17,821 nucleotides of DNA from Mogibacterium sp. (GTDB lineage Bacteria; Bacillota_A; Clostridia; Peptostreptococcales; Anaerovoracaceae): positions 1 through 17,821 of the forward strand of contig JAFUGO010000047.1 in assembly GCA_017469325.1 (NCBI GenBank). Reading direction: 5' to 3'. The position numbers and the translations under genes were made by a program. Below, piece by piece: positions 1 to 9,337 of this stretch; positions within the stretch are counted from its first letter, which is position 1, and every line of letters begins with the position of its first letter. The notes below the pieces were generated by a model. The model saw only the letters and a list, made by a program, of their open reading frames with translations, ran no database searches and was not told the origin of the DNA.

Positions 1-1
1 A

Positions 2-3000
2 TCGATCGCTTTCGATTTCGATCAGGCCAACTTTAACGAGCCTCTCGTGGTGCGCGAGCACGAATGGACTATTCGCAAGGCCTCCTATGATATGTCTCAG
101 GTGCACTGGGATTATGAAGGCGCATTCGACTATGACGGAAGAGGTCATGCGGTAAGGCTCTCGGGACTCCCTGAGGGAGTGACAGTAGAATACGAGGACT
201 GCTCGGCTTCGGACGCGGGCATTTACACCGCAAAGGCGCGCCTGGATTATGACAGCGCAAACTATGAGAAGCCTCACGACATCATGCCTTGCGTATGGGA
301 GATAAAGAAGGTCCCTCTCGAGACAGCAGAGCTCGAGTGGTCTGAAGACGTGGACTTCGTATACGACGGAACAGCAAAGAAAGTATACATAACAAATCTG
401 CCTGAAGACGCAGAGGTCGAGTATGAAGGTGCAGAGGAGATTCGCGCCGGCAAGTATCTTGCAAGAGCGGTCCTCAAAGGCAACTACGGCTTCAACAGAC
501 CTGCAGAGCACGAATGGGAGATAGCAAAAGCTTCGTACGATATGTCGGGAGCCGCATGGACCGGCGAGACATATTTCGATTACGACGGGGCTCCTCACAG
601 AGTTGAGCTGGAGTCTTTCCCTGAAGAGCTCGAAGTAAAATACAGCGGCAACGAGGGCAGAAGCGCCGGTGAATACACGGCAAGAGCATCGTTCGTCAAT
701 CCGGATACTCACAACTACAATACCCCGGACGACATGACTCTTTCGTGGCGTATTGGCAAAAAGAATCTGGATATGTCCGGCGTGAAGTGGAATTACGACG
801 GAGCGTTCACATATGACGGCGAAGTAAAGAGGGTAGAGCTCGAAGGCCTGCCTGAAGGCGTTTACGCAGAATATGAAAACGCTGCGGCTTATGATGCCGG
901 CATATACAACGCGCACGCGACTCTCAAGTACGATTCGGACAATCTTGAGCTTGCGTCTCCGGCTGACTGCCAGTGGCGCATCGTAAAGCAGAGAATAGAT
1001 ATCTCCGATGTCCACTGGGATTACGCGGAACCTTTCGAGTATGACGGCAGGGAGCACGGCGTGTACCTGGCCGATCTTCCGGAAGGAGTCGAGGTCGAGT
1101 ACAGCGGCAACACCCATATAGACGCGGGCAAGTACGCGGCAAGCGCTACGCTGATACCAACAGATTCAAACAACTATGAAGTCCCTGAAATAAACGGCAT
1201 CACATGGTCGGTCAACAGAGCCGAGCTCGCTATACCTGAGCTCCTCTGGACGGATTCTTCGGACTTCGTATACGACGGAAAAGAAAAGTCCGTCAGCATA
1301 ATAAACGATCTGGGCGATTCGGTGAACGTAGAGTACACAGGCAACACAGGGTCGGGCGCAGGCAGATACTACGCCAAGGCAATCTTTACTCCTGTCGACT
1401 CCGACAACTACAGGGCACCTGATCCGTCAGGTCATTCATGGAGCATCAGCAAGGCCGAGTTCGACATGAGCGGAGTGCGCTGGGATTACAGCGAGCCGCT
1501 GGTATATAACGGAAGCGCTCAGAGCGTAAAGGTGACGGGTCTGCCTGAAGGCGTCTCGGCAGAATACATTAACGGATCCGCGACAGATGCCGGAGCTTAT
1601 ACGACTACCGCGCGCTTCAGGGTAATGGATGAGGCCAATTACGAAGACAATATCCCTGACATGATGCTCGACTGGCGCATAGACAGGGCGGTCTTTGACA
1701 TGAGCGGCGTAAAGTGGCAGGAAGACCGCGAGTTCGCGTATGACGGAAGCGAAAAGACCGTAAGGCTCACCGGTCTGCCTGAAGGACTTGATCCTTCATA
1801 TGAGGACAACACCGCGACGAACGCGGGTGAGTATACGGCAAAGGCCGACTTCACGTATGACGCAAGGAATTACGAGAAGCCGGATGCATCGACATGCCAC
1901 TGGGTCATCGACAGATCGCCTGTGGACATCTCGGGCGTGACATGGGACTACGACGGAGAGTTCGTTTATGACGGCACAGAGAAGAGCGTGGCGGTAAGCA
2001 ACATCCCTGAAGGAACAGTCGTCTCTTACAACAACGCTTCGGCATATAAGGCAGGCACATATGTTGCCGCCGCAGAGATCATCCCTGAGGATACGGAGAA
2101 TCTCCTTAAGGCGAGACTGGACAATCTGACCTGGCGCATCGGCAAGGGCGATTATGACATGAGCCACGTCCGCTGGGATTATGAAAAGCCTTTCACATAT
2201 GACGGAAGCGAGTTCAGAGTGATCCTGAAGGGACTGCCTGAAGGTGTGCTCCCTTCATACAGGGGCAATACCGCTCAGGATGCAGGCACATACAAGGCAA
2301 GCGTAAGCTTCACAGCTTCGGACAGCCAGAACTTCAACACGCCTGATCCGATGGAGATCGAGTGGACAGTCAATAAGGCCGACTACGACATGAGCGGCAC
2401 TTATTGGGACTATGACGGAGAGTTCACGTACACAGGGCGCATGCATGAGGTCGCACTCAGAGGACTGCCTGATGGCGTAAGAGCGGTATACAGCGGAAAC
2501 GCTGCAGCGGAGACAGGTTCGTACGAGGCTTCTGCGGAGCTCATCCCTTATGATGAGAGCAACTACAACCAGCCTGAGATCGAGAACTGCAAGTGGGAGA
2601 TCGTGAAGGCTGACTACGACATGTCGGCTGTCAGATGGGATCACGGTGCGGCTAAGGTATACAACGGAAGACCGCAGTGCGTCCTGCTCGAGCAGCTCCC
2701 GAACGGAGTCAGCGCACAGTATTCGGGCAATGAGGCCACTGATGCGGGAAGCTACACCGCTAAGGCTGTGCTCACGGTCGCCGATCCTGCAAACTACAAT
2801 ACTCCTTCTGTCAGCGAGTGCGACTGGGAGATAGAGAAGGCCGATTACGATATGTCTGCGGCCCGCTGGGATTATAAGGATGCCGGCTTCGTCTATGACG
2901 ACAGCAGAAAGACCATCGTAATGAAGGGCCTGCCTGCGAACGTGACGGCCGAATACAACGAGAACAGCGCCGTGAAGGCGGGCAGCTACACCGCGACAGC

Positions 3001-5227
3001 AACATTTGAAACAAGCGATGCCAACTTCAAGGCTCCGGAACCGGTAAGCTTTGACTGGAGCATCGACAGGGCCGACTACGATATGAGCGGAGCGGCCTGG
3101 GATTACGACGGAAGCTTTGTATATGACGCGACACCTAAGAGGGTACAGCTCACGGGAGTCCCTGAGGGAGTCAGCGTCCGCTATGAGGGCAACACGGCGA
3201 CCGACGCCGGAGTATATAACGCGACGGCGATATTCGATATAGACACATCGGACTTCAACGTACCTGCAAGCATGAGCTGCCAGTGGGAGATCGCCAAGGC
3301 CGATCCGGACATCCGCAGACTCAGATGGGATTACTCGCAGCCGTTCGTATATGACGGCAGCGCAAAGACCGTGAAGCTCGAGGGTATCCCTGAGACTCTG
3401 AAGGCTGAGTACACGGGCGGTTCGGCTGAGACAGTCGGCTCGTACACGGCACACGCAGATCTTAGCCCTGTTGATCCGGCAAACTACAATGCCGCATCGA
3501 TCAAGGACTGCGACTGGAGCATCATCAAGGCTTCATATGATATGAGCTGCGCAAGGTGGGAAGGCGACTTCGCAACGGTCTACGACGGAAGCGAAAAGTC
3601 CGTATACGTTGAGGGCCTCCCTGAGGGAGTGACTCCGGTATACAGCGGCAACACCGCTTCAAGAGCCGGCGATTACAGCGCATCGGTCAGACTCGAAAGC
3701 GATACCATCAACTATCACCTGCCTGAGATGGGCGGCTGCGACTGGAGCATCAGCAAGGCTTCATACGACATGTCCAAGGTAAGATGGGAGAACCCGGGAG
3801 ACTTTGTATATGACGGAAGCGAAAAGACTGTCGTTCTGAGCGGTCTGCCTGAAGGCATAACAGCTGTATATTCGGGCAACACGGCACAGGATGTAGGCGA
3901 CTATGAAGCTTCGGTCGAATTCGAGTATGACAGCGACAATTACGAGAAGCCGTCATTCGGCGGCTGCAGCTGGAGCATAGCTCCTGCGGCGATACAGGTG
4001 GATCCTGACGCGGTGCGCTGGAATTACGACGGACCTTTCGTCTATGACGGAACGGAGAAGGGCGTGGAGCTTGCGACACAGGTACACGAACCGGGCCTCT
4101 TTGAGAGACTGCGCGGAGTACAGCCGAAAGTCAGCCTCGTGGGCATCCCTGAAGGATTTGATGTCGTCTACGACGGAAACAGAGCGACAGACGCGGGCGT
4201 TTATTACGCGGGCGCAAAGCTGGTAAGCAAAGACGCGGGCAACTACACCGAGCTCGAGCTCCCTAAGTGCAAATGGGAGATCCTCAAGGCTCCTATAGAT
4301 ATGTCTGAGGTCAGATGGGATTACGAAGGACCGTTCACTTTCGACGGTGAAGAGAAGGGCGTAGAACTTACTGGTATCCCTGAGACGGTCAACGTCAGCT
4401 ACACCGACAACAGAGGCCTCAACGCCGGCGAGTATGAGGCCATGGCTGAAGTGGCCGCGAAGGACCCTGCAAACTATGAGACACCTGCTCCTGTAAGCGG
4501 ATGCTGGTGGCATATAGACAAGGCGGTATATAACATGTCCGAGGTCAGATGGGACTATGAGGATGAGTTCGTATACAACGGAAAGGAAAAGAGCGTAAGG
4601 CTCACGGGACTGCCTGACGGAGTCAGAGTAGAAGCATACGTAGGCAACAAGGGCACAGAGGCCGGCGGATATACCGCGGAGGCAAGGCTCAGATACAGAC
4701 ACAGGGAGAACTTCGAGGCTCCGACAGTGCCGGCGCTCAGATGGAGGATCGCCAAGAAGCAGATCGATCTGTCCGGTGTCAGCTGGGATTATGACGAGAC
4801 GACCGGTTTTGTCTATGACGACAAGCCGAAGGAAGTCAGACTCAAAGGTCTCCCTAAGGAAGTCGAGGCTGCCTACATAGACAACAGCAAAATCAACGCG
4901 GGCACATACATCGCAAAGGCAAGACTCATATATGACAACCGCAACTGTGAGCTGTCAGAGCTGCCGGATCTCAAATGGCGTATAGGCAAGGCTTCGTATG
5001 ACACATCGGACGTCCACTGGACTTATGAGGGACCTTTCGAATATGACGGAAGCGAAAAATCCATAAGTCTGAAGGGACTGCCTGATGAGATCTCCGTAAG
5101 ATACAGAGACAACAAGGCTACGGCGGCCGGAATGTACACGGCCAAGGCTTATCTGACATATGACGGCGACAACTACGAGGCGCCTGATGTGCAGACGACT
5201 ATCGACTGGGAGATAGTATCAAAGTAA
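2..5227 (+). CDS. Giant tandem-repeat surface-type protein, 3' part (5' end outside window)
   Basis: The reading frame is already open at base 2. The residues before the first possible start (GTG at 47) read as the end of another repeat, so the true start lies upstream and GTG 47 is not a real start. The visible part is about 1,740 residues, made almost wholly of one degenerate repeat of ~77 residues: 22 complete copies plus the tail of one more. The repeat resembles the MBG/YDG-like or Ig-like beta-sandwich modules of bacterial surface proteins, but I cannot assign a family. No LPXTG motif, transmembrane helix, SLH or LysM domain is visible; the protein ends a few residues after the last closing Trp. 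Any signal peptide, anchor or binding domain must therefore be N-terminal and off-window. A role as an extracellular stalk or adhesin is inference from architecture. The stop (TAA) is 10 bases before the CorC-type gene. Confidence 0.85.
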   Translation, partial: SIAFDFDQANFNEPLVVREHEWTIRKASYDMSQVHWDYEGAFDYDGRGHAVRLSGLPEGVTVEYEDCSASDAGIYTAKARLDYDSANYEKPHDIMPCVWEIKKVPLETAELEWSEDVDFVYDGTAKKVYITNLPEDAEVEYEGAEEIRAGKYLARAVLKGNYGFNRPAEHEWEIAKASYDMSGAAWTGETYFDYDGAPHRVELESFPEELEVKYSGNEGRSAGEYTARASFVNPDTHNYNTPDDMTLSWRIGKKNLDMSGVKWNYDGAFTYDGEVKRVELEGLPEGVYAEYENAAAYDAGIYNAHATLKYDSDNLELASPADCQWRIVKQRIDISDVHWDYAEPFEYDGREHGVYLADLPEGVEVEYSGNTHIDAGKYAASATLIPTDSNNYEVPEINGITWSVNRAELAIPELLWTDSSDFVYDGKEKSVSIINDLGDSVNVEYTGNTGSGAGRYYAKAIFTPVDSDNYRAPDPSGHSWSISKAEFDMSGVRWDYSEPLVYNGSAQSVKVTGLPEGVSAEYINGSATDAGAYTTTARFRVMDEANYEDNIPDMMLDWRIDRAVFDMSGVKWQEDREFAYDGSEKTVRLTGLPEGLDPSYEDNTATNAGEYTAKADFTYDARNYEKPDASTCHWVIDRSPVDISGVTWDYDGEFVYDGTEKSVAVSNIPEGTVVSYNNASAYKAGTYVAAAEIIPEDTENLLKARLDNLTWRIGKGDYDMSHVRWDYEKPFTYDGSEFRVILKGLPEGVLPSYRGNTAQDAGTYKASVSFTASDSQNFNTPDPMEIEWTVNKADYDMSGTYWDYDGEFTYTGRMHEVALRGLPDGVRAVYSGNAAAETGSYEASAELIPYDESNYNQPEIENCKWEIVKADYDMSAVRWDHGAAKVYNGRPQCVLLEQLPNGVSAQYSGNEATDAGSYTAKAVLTVADPANYNTPSVSECDWEIEKADYDMSAARWDYKDAGFVYDDSRKTIVMKGLPANVTAEYNENSAVKAGSYTATATFETSDANFKAPEPVSFDWSIDRADYDMSGAAWDYDGSFVYDATPKRVQLTGVPEGVSVRYEGNTATDAGVYNATAIFDIDTSDFNVPASMSCQWEIAKADPDIRRLRWDYSQPFVYDGSAKTVKLEGIPETLKAEYTGGSAETVGSYTAHADLSPVDPANYNAASIKDCDWSIIKASYDMSCARWEGDFATVYDGSEKSVYVEGLPEGVTPVYSGNTASRAGDYSASVRLESDTINYHLPEMGGCDWSISKASYDMSKVRWENPGDFVYDGSEKTVVLSGLPEGITAVYSGNTAQDVGDYEASVEFEYDSDNYEKPSFGGCSWSIAPAAIQVDPDAVRWNYDGPFVYDGTEKGVELATQVHEPGLFERLRGVQPKVSLVGIPEGFDVVYDGNRATDAGVYYAGAKLVSKDAGNYTELELPKCKWEILKAPIDMSEVRWDYEGPFTFDGEEKGVELTGIPETVNVSYTDNRGLNAGEYEAMAEVAAKDPANYETPAPVSGCWWHIDKAVYNMSEVRWDYEDEFVYNGKEKSVRLTGLPDGVRVEAYVGNKGTEAGGYTAEARLRYRHRENFEAPTVPALRWRIAKKQIDLSGVSWDYDETTGFVYDDKPKEVRLKGLPKEVEAAYIDNSKINAGTYIAKARLIYDNRNCELSELPDLKWRIGKASYDTSDVHWTYEGPFEYDGSEKSISLKGLPDEISVRYRDNKATAAGMYTAKAYLTYDGDNYEAPDVQTTIDWEIVSK
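83..5224 (+). repeat. 22 tandem ~77-residue protein repeats
   Basis: Each unit (~231 bases) begins with a YDMS-like motif, then a first Trp followed by D-Y (xxW-DY). Next come F-x-YDG, a hydrophobic strand ending in GLPEG, Y-x-GN, DAG-x-Y-TA-A, an N-Y-x-x-P segment, and a closing Trp followed by x-I-x-K-A that leads straight into the next unit. The alternating hydrophobic pattern and conserved Trp/Tyr/Gly suggest a small beta-sandwich with the N and C termini placed for end-to-end stacking. Copies are clearly diverged in protein and DNA, with only short words such as TATGACGGAAGCGAAAAG recurring, so the array is old and not a recent slippage expansion. Copy lengths vary by a few residues, mainly in the loop before the closing Trp. 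Copy 18 (3989-4291) carries an extra ~22 residues. Confidence 0.9.
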
Positions 5228-5237
5228 AACTGATTAT

Positions 5238-6497
5238 ATGAACGGTTATTTAATAGCAATAATAATACTGACGCTTTGCTCGACGTTCTTCTCCGCAACG
5301 GAGACGGCGTTCAGCTCGGCAAACAAGATCAGACTCAAGAATATGGCGGCCGACGACAATAAGCGTGCCGCCCAGGCGCTCAGGCTGTGCGAAGACTTCG
5401 ACAGGCTCATCACCGCGGTACTTGTAGGCAACACGATCTCAAACATAACCATGACATCGGTCGCCACGGTATACGGCATCACGACATGGGGAGCAAGGAT
5501 AGGACCTACCATCGCGACGGTCATAGTTACCGTGCTCATCCTGGTGCTGGGTGAGATCTCTCCTAAGATAATCGCGAGAGAATACCCTGAAGAAATCGCG
5601 CTCTTCCTGACACCGATGGTAAGGGCTCTGATCTTCATACTGACTCCGCTCACGATCATCTTTGAGGGGCTGAAGATCTTCCTGAAGAAAGCATTCGCCA
5701 GGAACGACGGACCTGAGTTCAGCGAGGACGAGCTCCTTACGATCGTCGAGGAGGCTGAGGCCGGCGGAGCCATAGGCGAGGAGCAGAGCGAGCTGATCTC
5801 AAACGCGATCGAGTTCAACGATATCGAGGCCATAGATATACTCACTCCGAGAGTCGACATAATCGCCGTAGAGAGAGGGACTCCTGTCGCAGAGATCAAG
5901 AAGGTCTTCAGGGAGTCCGGCCTTTCGAGGCTGCCGGTATATGAGGATGACCTCGATAATATCATCGGGTTCATCAGTCAGAAGGATCTTTACAACAACA
6001 ACGTAAAGACCATCAAAGACACGGAGAAGATAATAAAGCCTGTCGCGTACGTGGCCGAGACTCTCAAAGCTTCGGTCCTTCTGAAGAAGATGCAGGCAAA
6101 GAGGACGCACATAGCCATAGTCGTGGACGAGTACGGCGGAACGACGGGTCTTGTGACGCTCGAGGACATTATCGAGGAGATAGTCGGCGATATCTACGAC
6201 GAGCATGATGTCGTCGCGTCCCGGGATGTAAGGCCTGCCGGCAGCAATACGTACATGGTTTCGGGCGGCGCCAACCTCGAGGACTTCTTCGAGATGTTCG
6301 ATGAAGAGATCGAAGCCGACGCTACGACGGTCAACGGCTGGGTCATGATAGAGCTTGACCGCCTCCCGAAGACGGGCGACAGCTTTGATTATGAGTCGAG
6401 ACACAAGCTCTTCCATGTCAGGGTGACCAAGGCCGATGCGAGGCGCGCGCTGATGACGCGCATCGCGGTCGAGGATAAGCCTGAAGACGAAGACTAG
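5238..6497 (+). CDS. CNNM/CorC-type transporter (DUF21-CBS-CorC_HlyC 'hemolysin' family)
   Basis: A 419-residue membrane protein with the full family layout. The N-terminal DUF21 region (about residues 1-150) has several hydrophobic helices, the SATETAF motif near residues 19-25, VGNT near 63 and GEISPK at 105-110. A pair of CBS domains follows (about 190-320), with TPRVDI from residue 203 and VVDEYGG at 295-301. The C-terminal CorC_HlyC domain (about 330-410) lies in the cytosol. Characterised relatives take part in Mg2+/Co2+ efflux or Mg2+ homeostasis, with CBS domains sensing nucleotide; older annotations call them hemolysins, which the sequence does not support. The ATG is 10 bases after the repeat gene's stop and has no recognisable Shine-Dalgarno sequence, so coupling to upstream translation is possible. 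No later start preserves the family's N terminus. Confidence 0.93.
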   Translation: MNGYLIAIIILTLCSTFFSATETAFSSANKIRLKNMAADDNKRAAQALRLCEDFDRLITAVLVGNTISNITMTSVATVYGITTWGARIGPTIATVIVTVLILVLGEISPKIIAREYPEEIALFLTPMVRALIFILTPLTIIFEGLKIFLKKAFARNDGPEFSEDELLTIVEEAEAGGAIGEEQSELISNAIEFNDIEAIDILTPRVDIIAVERGTPVAEIKKVFRESGLSRLPVYEDDLDNIIGFISQKDLYNNNVKTIKDTEKIIKPVAYVAETLKASVLLKKMQAKRTHIAIVVDEYGGTTGLVTLEDIIEEIVGDIYDEHDVVASRDVRPAGSNTYMVSGGANLEDFFEMFDEEIEADATTVNGWVMIELDRLPKTGDSFDYESRHKLFHVRVTKADARRALMTRIAVEDKPEDED

Positions 6498-6558
6498 ATA
6501 ATAAGGCGGCACATGCAGCAGCTGGGCCGCAGGTAAATACGAAGGGAAGTACATACTT

Positions 6559-9318
6559 ATGGGTTTAATGGAAAAGATCTTCGGCGATCTCAACGCCAAA
6601 GAAGTTAAGAAGATCGAGAAAATCGTAGACGTCATCGAATCGTATGACGAAGAGATGCAGAAGCTGTCCGACGACGATCTCAGGGCAAAGACAGCCGAGT
6701 TCAAAGAGAGGCTCGCGGGCGGTGAGACTCTAGACGACATCCTGCCTGAGGCATTCGCGGTCTGCCGCGAAGGCGCACAGAGATCGCTCGGGATGAAGCA
6801 CTTCAGAGTACAGCTGATCGGAGGCGTGGTCCTTCACCAGGGACGCATCTCCGAGATGAAGACAGGTGAAGGTAAGACTCTGGTGGCGACGCTGCCGGCT
6901 TACCTCAACGCTCTTGAAGGCCGCGGCGTCCATGTGGTCACAGTCAACGACTACCTGGCAAAGCGAGACGCGGAGTGGATGGGAAAGCTGTACAGCTTCC
7001 TAGGACTCAGCGTAGGCTGCGTCATACATGCTGTTGAGGGCCCGAAGCGCCACGAGCAGTACATGGCGGACATCACATACGGAACAAACAACGAGTTCGG
7101 TTTCGACTATCTGCGTGACAACATGGTCACATACAAGGAAGACCTTACGCAGAGAGAGCTCAACTACGCGATCGTGGACGAGGTCGACTCCATCCTGATC
7201 GATGAGGCGAGGACACCGCTGATCATCTCGGGCCGCGGAGTGGATTCGAGTTCGATGTACCGCAACGCCAACGCCTTTGTAAAGACTCTGACTGAAGAGG
7301 AAGACTACAAGGTAGAGGAGAAGGACAATCAGGTCTCGCTCACCGACGAGGGAGTCAAGCTCTGCGAGGATTACTTCGGTATCGAAAACTTCTCCGATCC
7401 GGACAACATGGAACTCAACCACTACGTCCACCAGGCCCTTCGCGCCAACTACCTGATGAAGAGGGACGTAGACTATATCGTAAAGGACGGAGAGATCCTC
7501 ATCGTCGATGAGTTTACGGGACGTCTGATGTACGGACGCCGCTTCAGGAACGGTCTGCACCAGGCTATCGAGGCTAAGGAAGGCGTCAAGGTCAGATCCG
7601 AGTCAAAGACTCTCGCGACCATAACCCTCCAGAACTACTTCAGGATGTACAACAAGCTTGCCGGAATGACCGGTACAGCCAAGACGGAAGAGGACGAGTT
7701 CCGCGACATCTACAACATGGACGTAGTCGTGATCCCTACCAACAGACCGGTAGTCAGAGAGGACAGAGAGGATTCCGTATACGCTCATCAGAAGGCAAAA
7801 TACAAGTCCATCGTGAACAGGGTAGTAGAAGCTCACGAGACAGGGCAGCCGGTACTGGTAGGTACCATCTCGATCGAGATATCCGAGCTCATAAGCGGCA
7901 TGCTCAAAAAGCGCGGCGTAAAGCATAACGTGCTGAACGCCAAGCACCACGAGCAGGAGGCCGAGATCGTAGCAGAGGCAGGACGCCTCGGAGCGGTAAC
8001 GATCGCTACCAACATGGCCGGCCGTGGTCCGGATATCATACTCGGCGGAAACCCTGAATTCGAAGCCCGCAGACAGATGAGAAAAGAAGAGTTGACTCCT
8101 GAGCAGATACTCTTCGCGACGGGATTCGAAAAGACGGATGACGAAGAACTCCTTGCAGCGCGCAGAAGGTTCCATGAGCTTCATGAGCAGATCAAGGCCG
8201 AGAGAGCTTCCGAGCAGGAGAAGGTCAGAGAGCTCGGCGGACTGTGCATAATCGGAACAGAGCGCCACGAGTCAAGGCGTATCGACAACCAGCTGAGAGG
8301 ACGTTCCGGACGTCAGGGCGACCCGGGTAATACACAGTTCTTCATCGCTCTCGAAGACGATCTGATGAGACTCTTCGGAGGCGAGAGGATGCAGGGTATC
8401 ATGCAGAGGGTAGGCATGGACGAGGACGAGCCGCTCGAGGCCGGCATGCTGTCCAGATCTATCGAGAGCGCCCAGAAGAAAGTCGAGGGCAAAAACTTCA
8501 GCATCCGTAAATACGTTCTGCAGTACGACAACGTAATGAACAAACAGCGCGAGATCATCTACGATCAGAGGCGCATGGTGCTTGACGGCGAGGACGTGTC
8601 AGAGTACATCAGGAACATGACGAACGAGCTCATCGACGGCATAATCGACCCTGTAGTGCTCGAGTCCAAGTATGCCGAAGAGTGGGATCTCAGCAGGATA
8701 TGCGACGGGCTGGAGCAGATAACTCCGGCATTCAGGGGCAGATTCGAGCCTGATGAGGATTACGTGAGCGGACTCGATGAGCAGAAGCTCAGAGATGACA
8801 TCAAGCAGATCTTCGAGGAGATCTATGCCGAGAAGGAAGCAGAGATCGGAAGCGAGCAGATGAGAGAAGTCGAGCGAATGATCCTTCTGAGGGTCGTCGA
8901 CAACCGCTGGATGGATCACATCGACGCCATGGATCAGCTCAAGGACGGTATCGGACTCAGAGGTATCGGTCAGCAGGATCCTGCTGTGGCGTACGCCCAG
9001 GAAGGTTTCGCGATGTTCGACGAGATGATCGCCGACATCAGAGAAGAGACAGTCAGATTCTGCTACAACGTCACTGTCACCACAAGGACAGAGAGACGCA
9101 ATGTTGTGAGCGGAAAGACTTCGGCGGCAAAGGAAGAATATAAAGACGACTCCGCAAAGAGCGGCAACGGAGGCAGCATGCCATCGGCCGCGCCTAAGGC
9201 GGACAAGACGGGCAAGCAGGAGACCATAAGGCGCGACATGCCTAAGGTCGGCCGCAACGATCCTTGCCCGTGCGGATCGGGTAAAAAGTATAAAAACTGC
9301 TGCGGCCGTAACGCGTAG
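6559..9318 (+). CDS. secA: Protein translocase ATPase SecA
   Basis: A 919-residue SecA, the motor that drives unfolded preproteins through SecYEG. Walker A (TGEGKT) is at residues 102-107 and the DEVD Walker B at 207-210. The preprotein cross-linking, second nucleotide-binding and helical scaffold regions follow in order. Arginine-finger motif VI is present as [11 protein letters not shown]. The C-terminal zinc-binding SEC-C motif has Cys 903, 905, 914 and 915, ending five residues from the C terminus. About 60 helical, charged residues lie between GGNPEF and [13 protein letters not shown], an insertion also common in clostridial SecA. One oddity is motif V, which reads MAGRGPDI where nearly all SecA proteins known to me have Thr (or Val) in place of Pro491. 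The ATG at 6559 has GGGAAG about 10 bases upstream; a second in-frame ATG at 6568 would give a product shorter by three residues. Confidence 0.98.
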   Translation: MGLMEKIFGDLNAKEVKKIEKIVDVIESYDEEMQKLSDDDLRAKTAEFKERLAGGETLDDILPEAFAVCREGAQRSLGMKHFRVQLIGGVVLHQGRISEMKTGEGKTLVATLPAYLNALEGRGVHVVTVNDYLAKRDAEWMGKLYSFLGLSVGCVIHAVEGPKRHEQYMADITYGTNNEFGFDYLRDNMVTYKEDLTQRELNYAIVDEVDSILIDEARTPLIISGRGVDSSSMYRNANAFVKTLTEEEDYKVEEKDNQVSLTDEGVKLCEDYFGIENFSDPDNMELNHYVHQALRANYLMKRDVDYIVKDGEILIVDEFTGRLMYGRRFRNGLHQAIEAKEGVKVRSESKTLATITLQNYFRMYNKLAGMTGTAKTEEDEFRDIYNMDVVVIPTNRPVVREDREDSVYAHQKAKYKSIVNRVVEAHETGQPVLVGTISIEISELISGMLKKRGVKHNVLNAKHHEQEAEIVAEAGRLGAVTIATNMAGRGPDIILGGNPEFEARRQMRKEELTPEQILFATGFEKTDDEELLAARRRFHELHEQIKAERASEQEKVRELGGLCIIGTERHESRRIDNQLRGRSGRQGDPGNTQFFIALEDDLMRLFGGERMQGIMQRVGMDEDEPLEAGMLSRSIESAQKKVEGKNFSIRKYVLQYDNVMNKQREIIYDQRRMVLDGEDVSEYIRNMTNELIDGIIDPVVLESKYAEEWDLSRICDGLEQITPAFRGRFEPDEDYVSGLDEQKLRDDIKQIFEEIYAEKEAEIGSEQMREVERMILLRVVDNRWMDHIDAMDQLKDGIGLRGIGQQDPAVAYAQEGFAMFDEMIADIREETVRFCYNVTVTTRTERRNVVSGKTSAAKEEYKDDSAKSGNGGSMPSAAPKADKTGKQETIRRDMPKVGRNDPCPCGSGKKYKNCCGRNA

Positions 9319-9326
9319 TGAATGAA

Positions 9327-9332
9327 AGGAGA
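9327..9332 (+). promoter_or_regulatory. Ribosome binding site of mini-LemA gene
   Basis: AGGAGA lies 5 to 6 bases before ATG 9338. This places the start at that ATG, not at the in-frame GTG (9335) just before it, which would leave almost no spacing. Confidence 0.7.
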
Positions 9333-9337
9333 CAGTG

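Noticed and set aside
2255..3454. Long antisense open frame (399 codons) opposite the repeat gene, with similar shorter ones along 69-4755
   Set aside because: It mirrors the repeat gene's codon bias. The product has no recognisable domain or ribosome binding site, and the + strand frame is clearly coding.
83..5224. Regular ~231-base periodicity considered as a CRISPR-like or mobile repeat array
   Set aside because: The period is set by protein modules in one continuous frame. DNA identity between copies is low and there is no spacer structure.
6506..6530. Possible terminator hairpin between the CorC-type gene and secA
   Set aside because: The stem is only 5 bp with a 15-base loop and there is no U-run after it.
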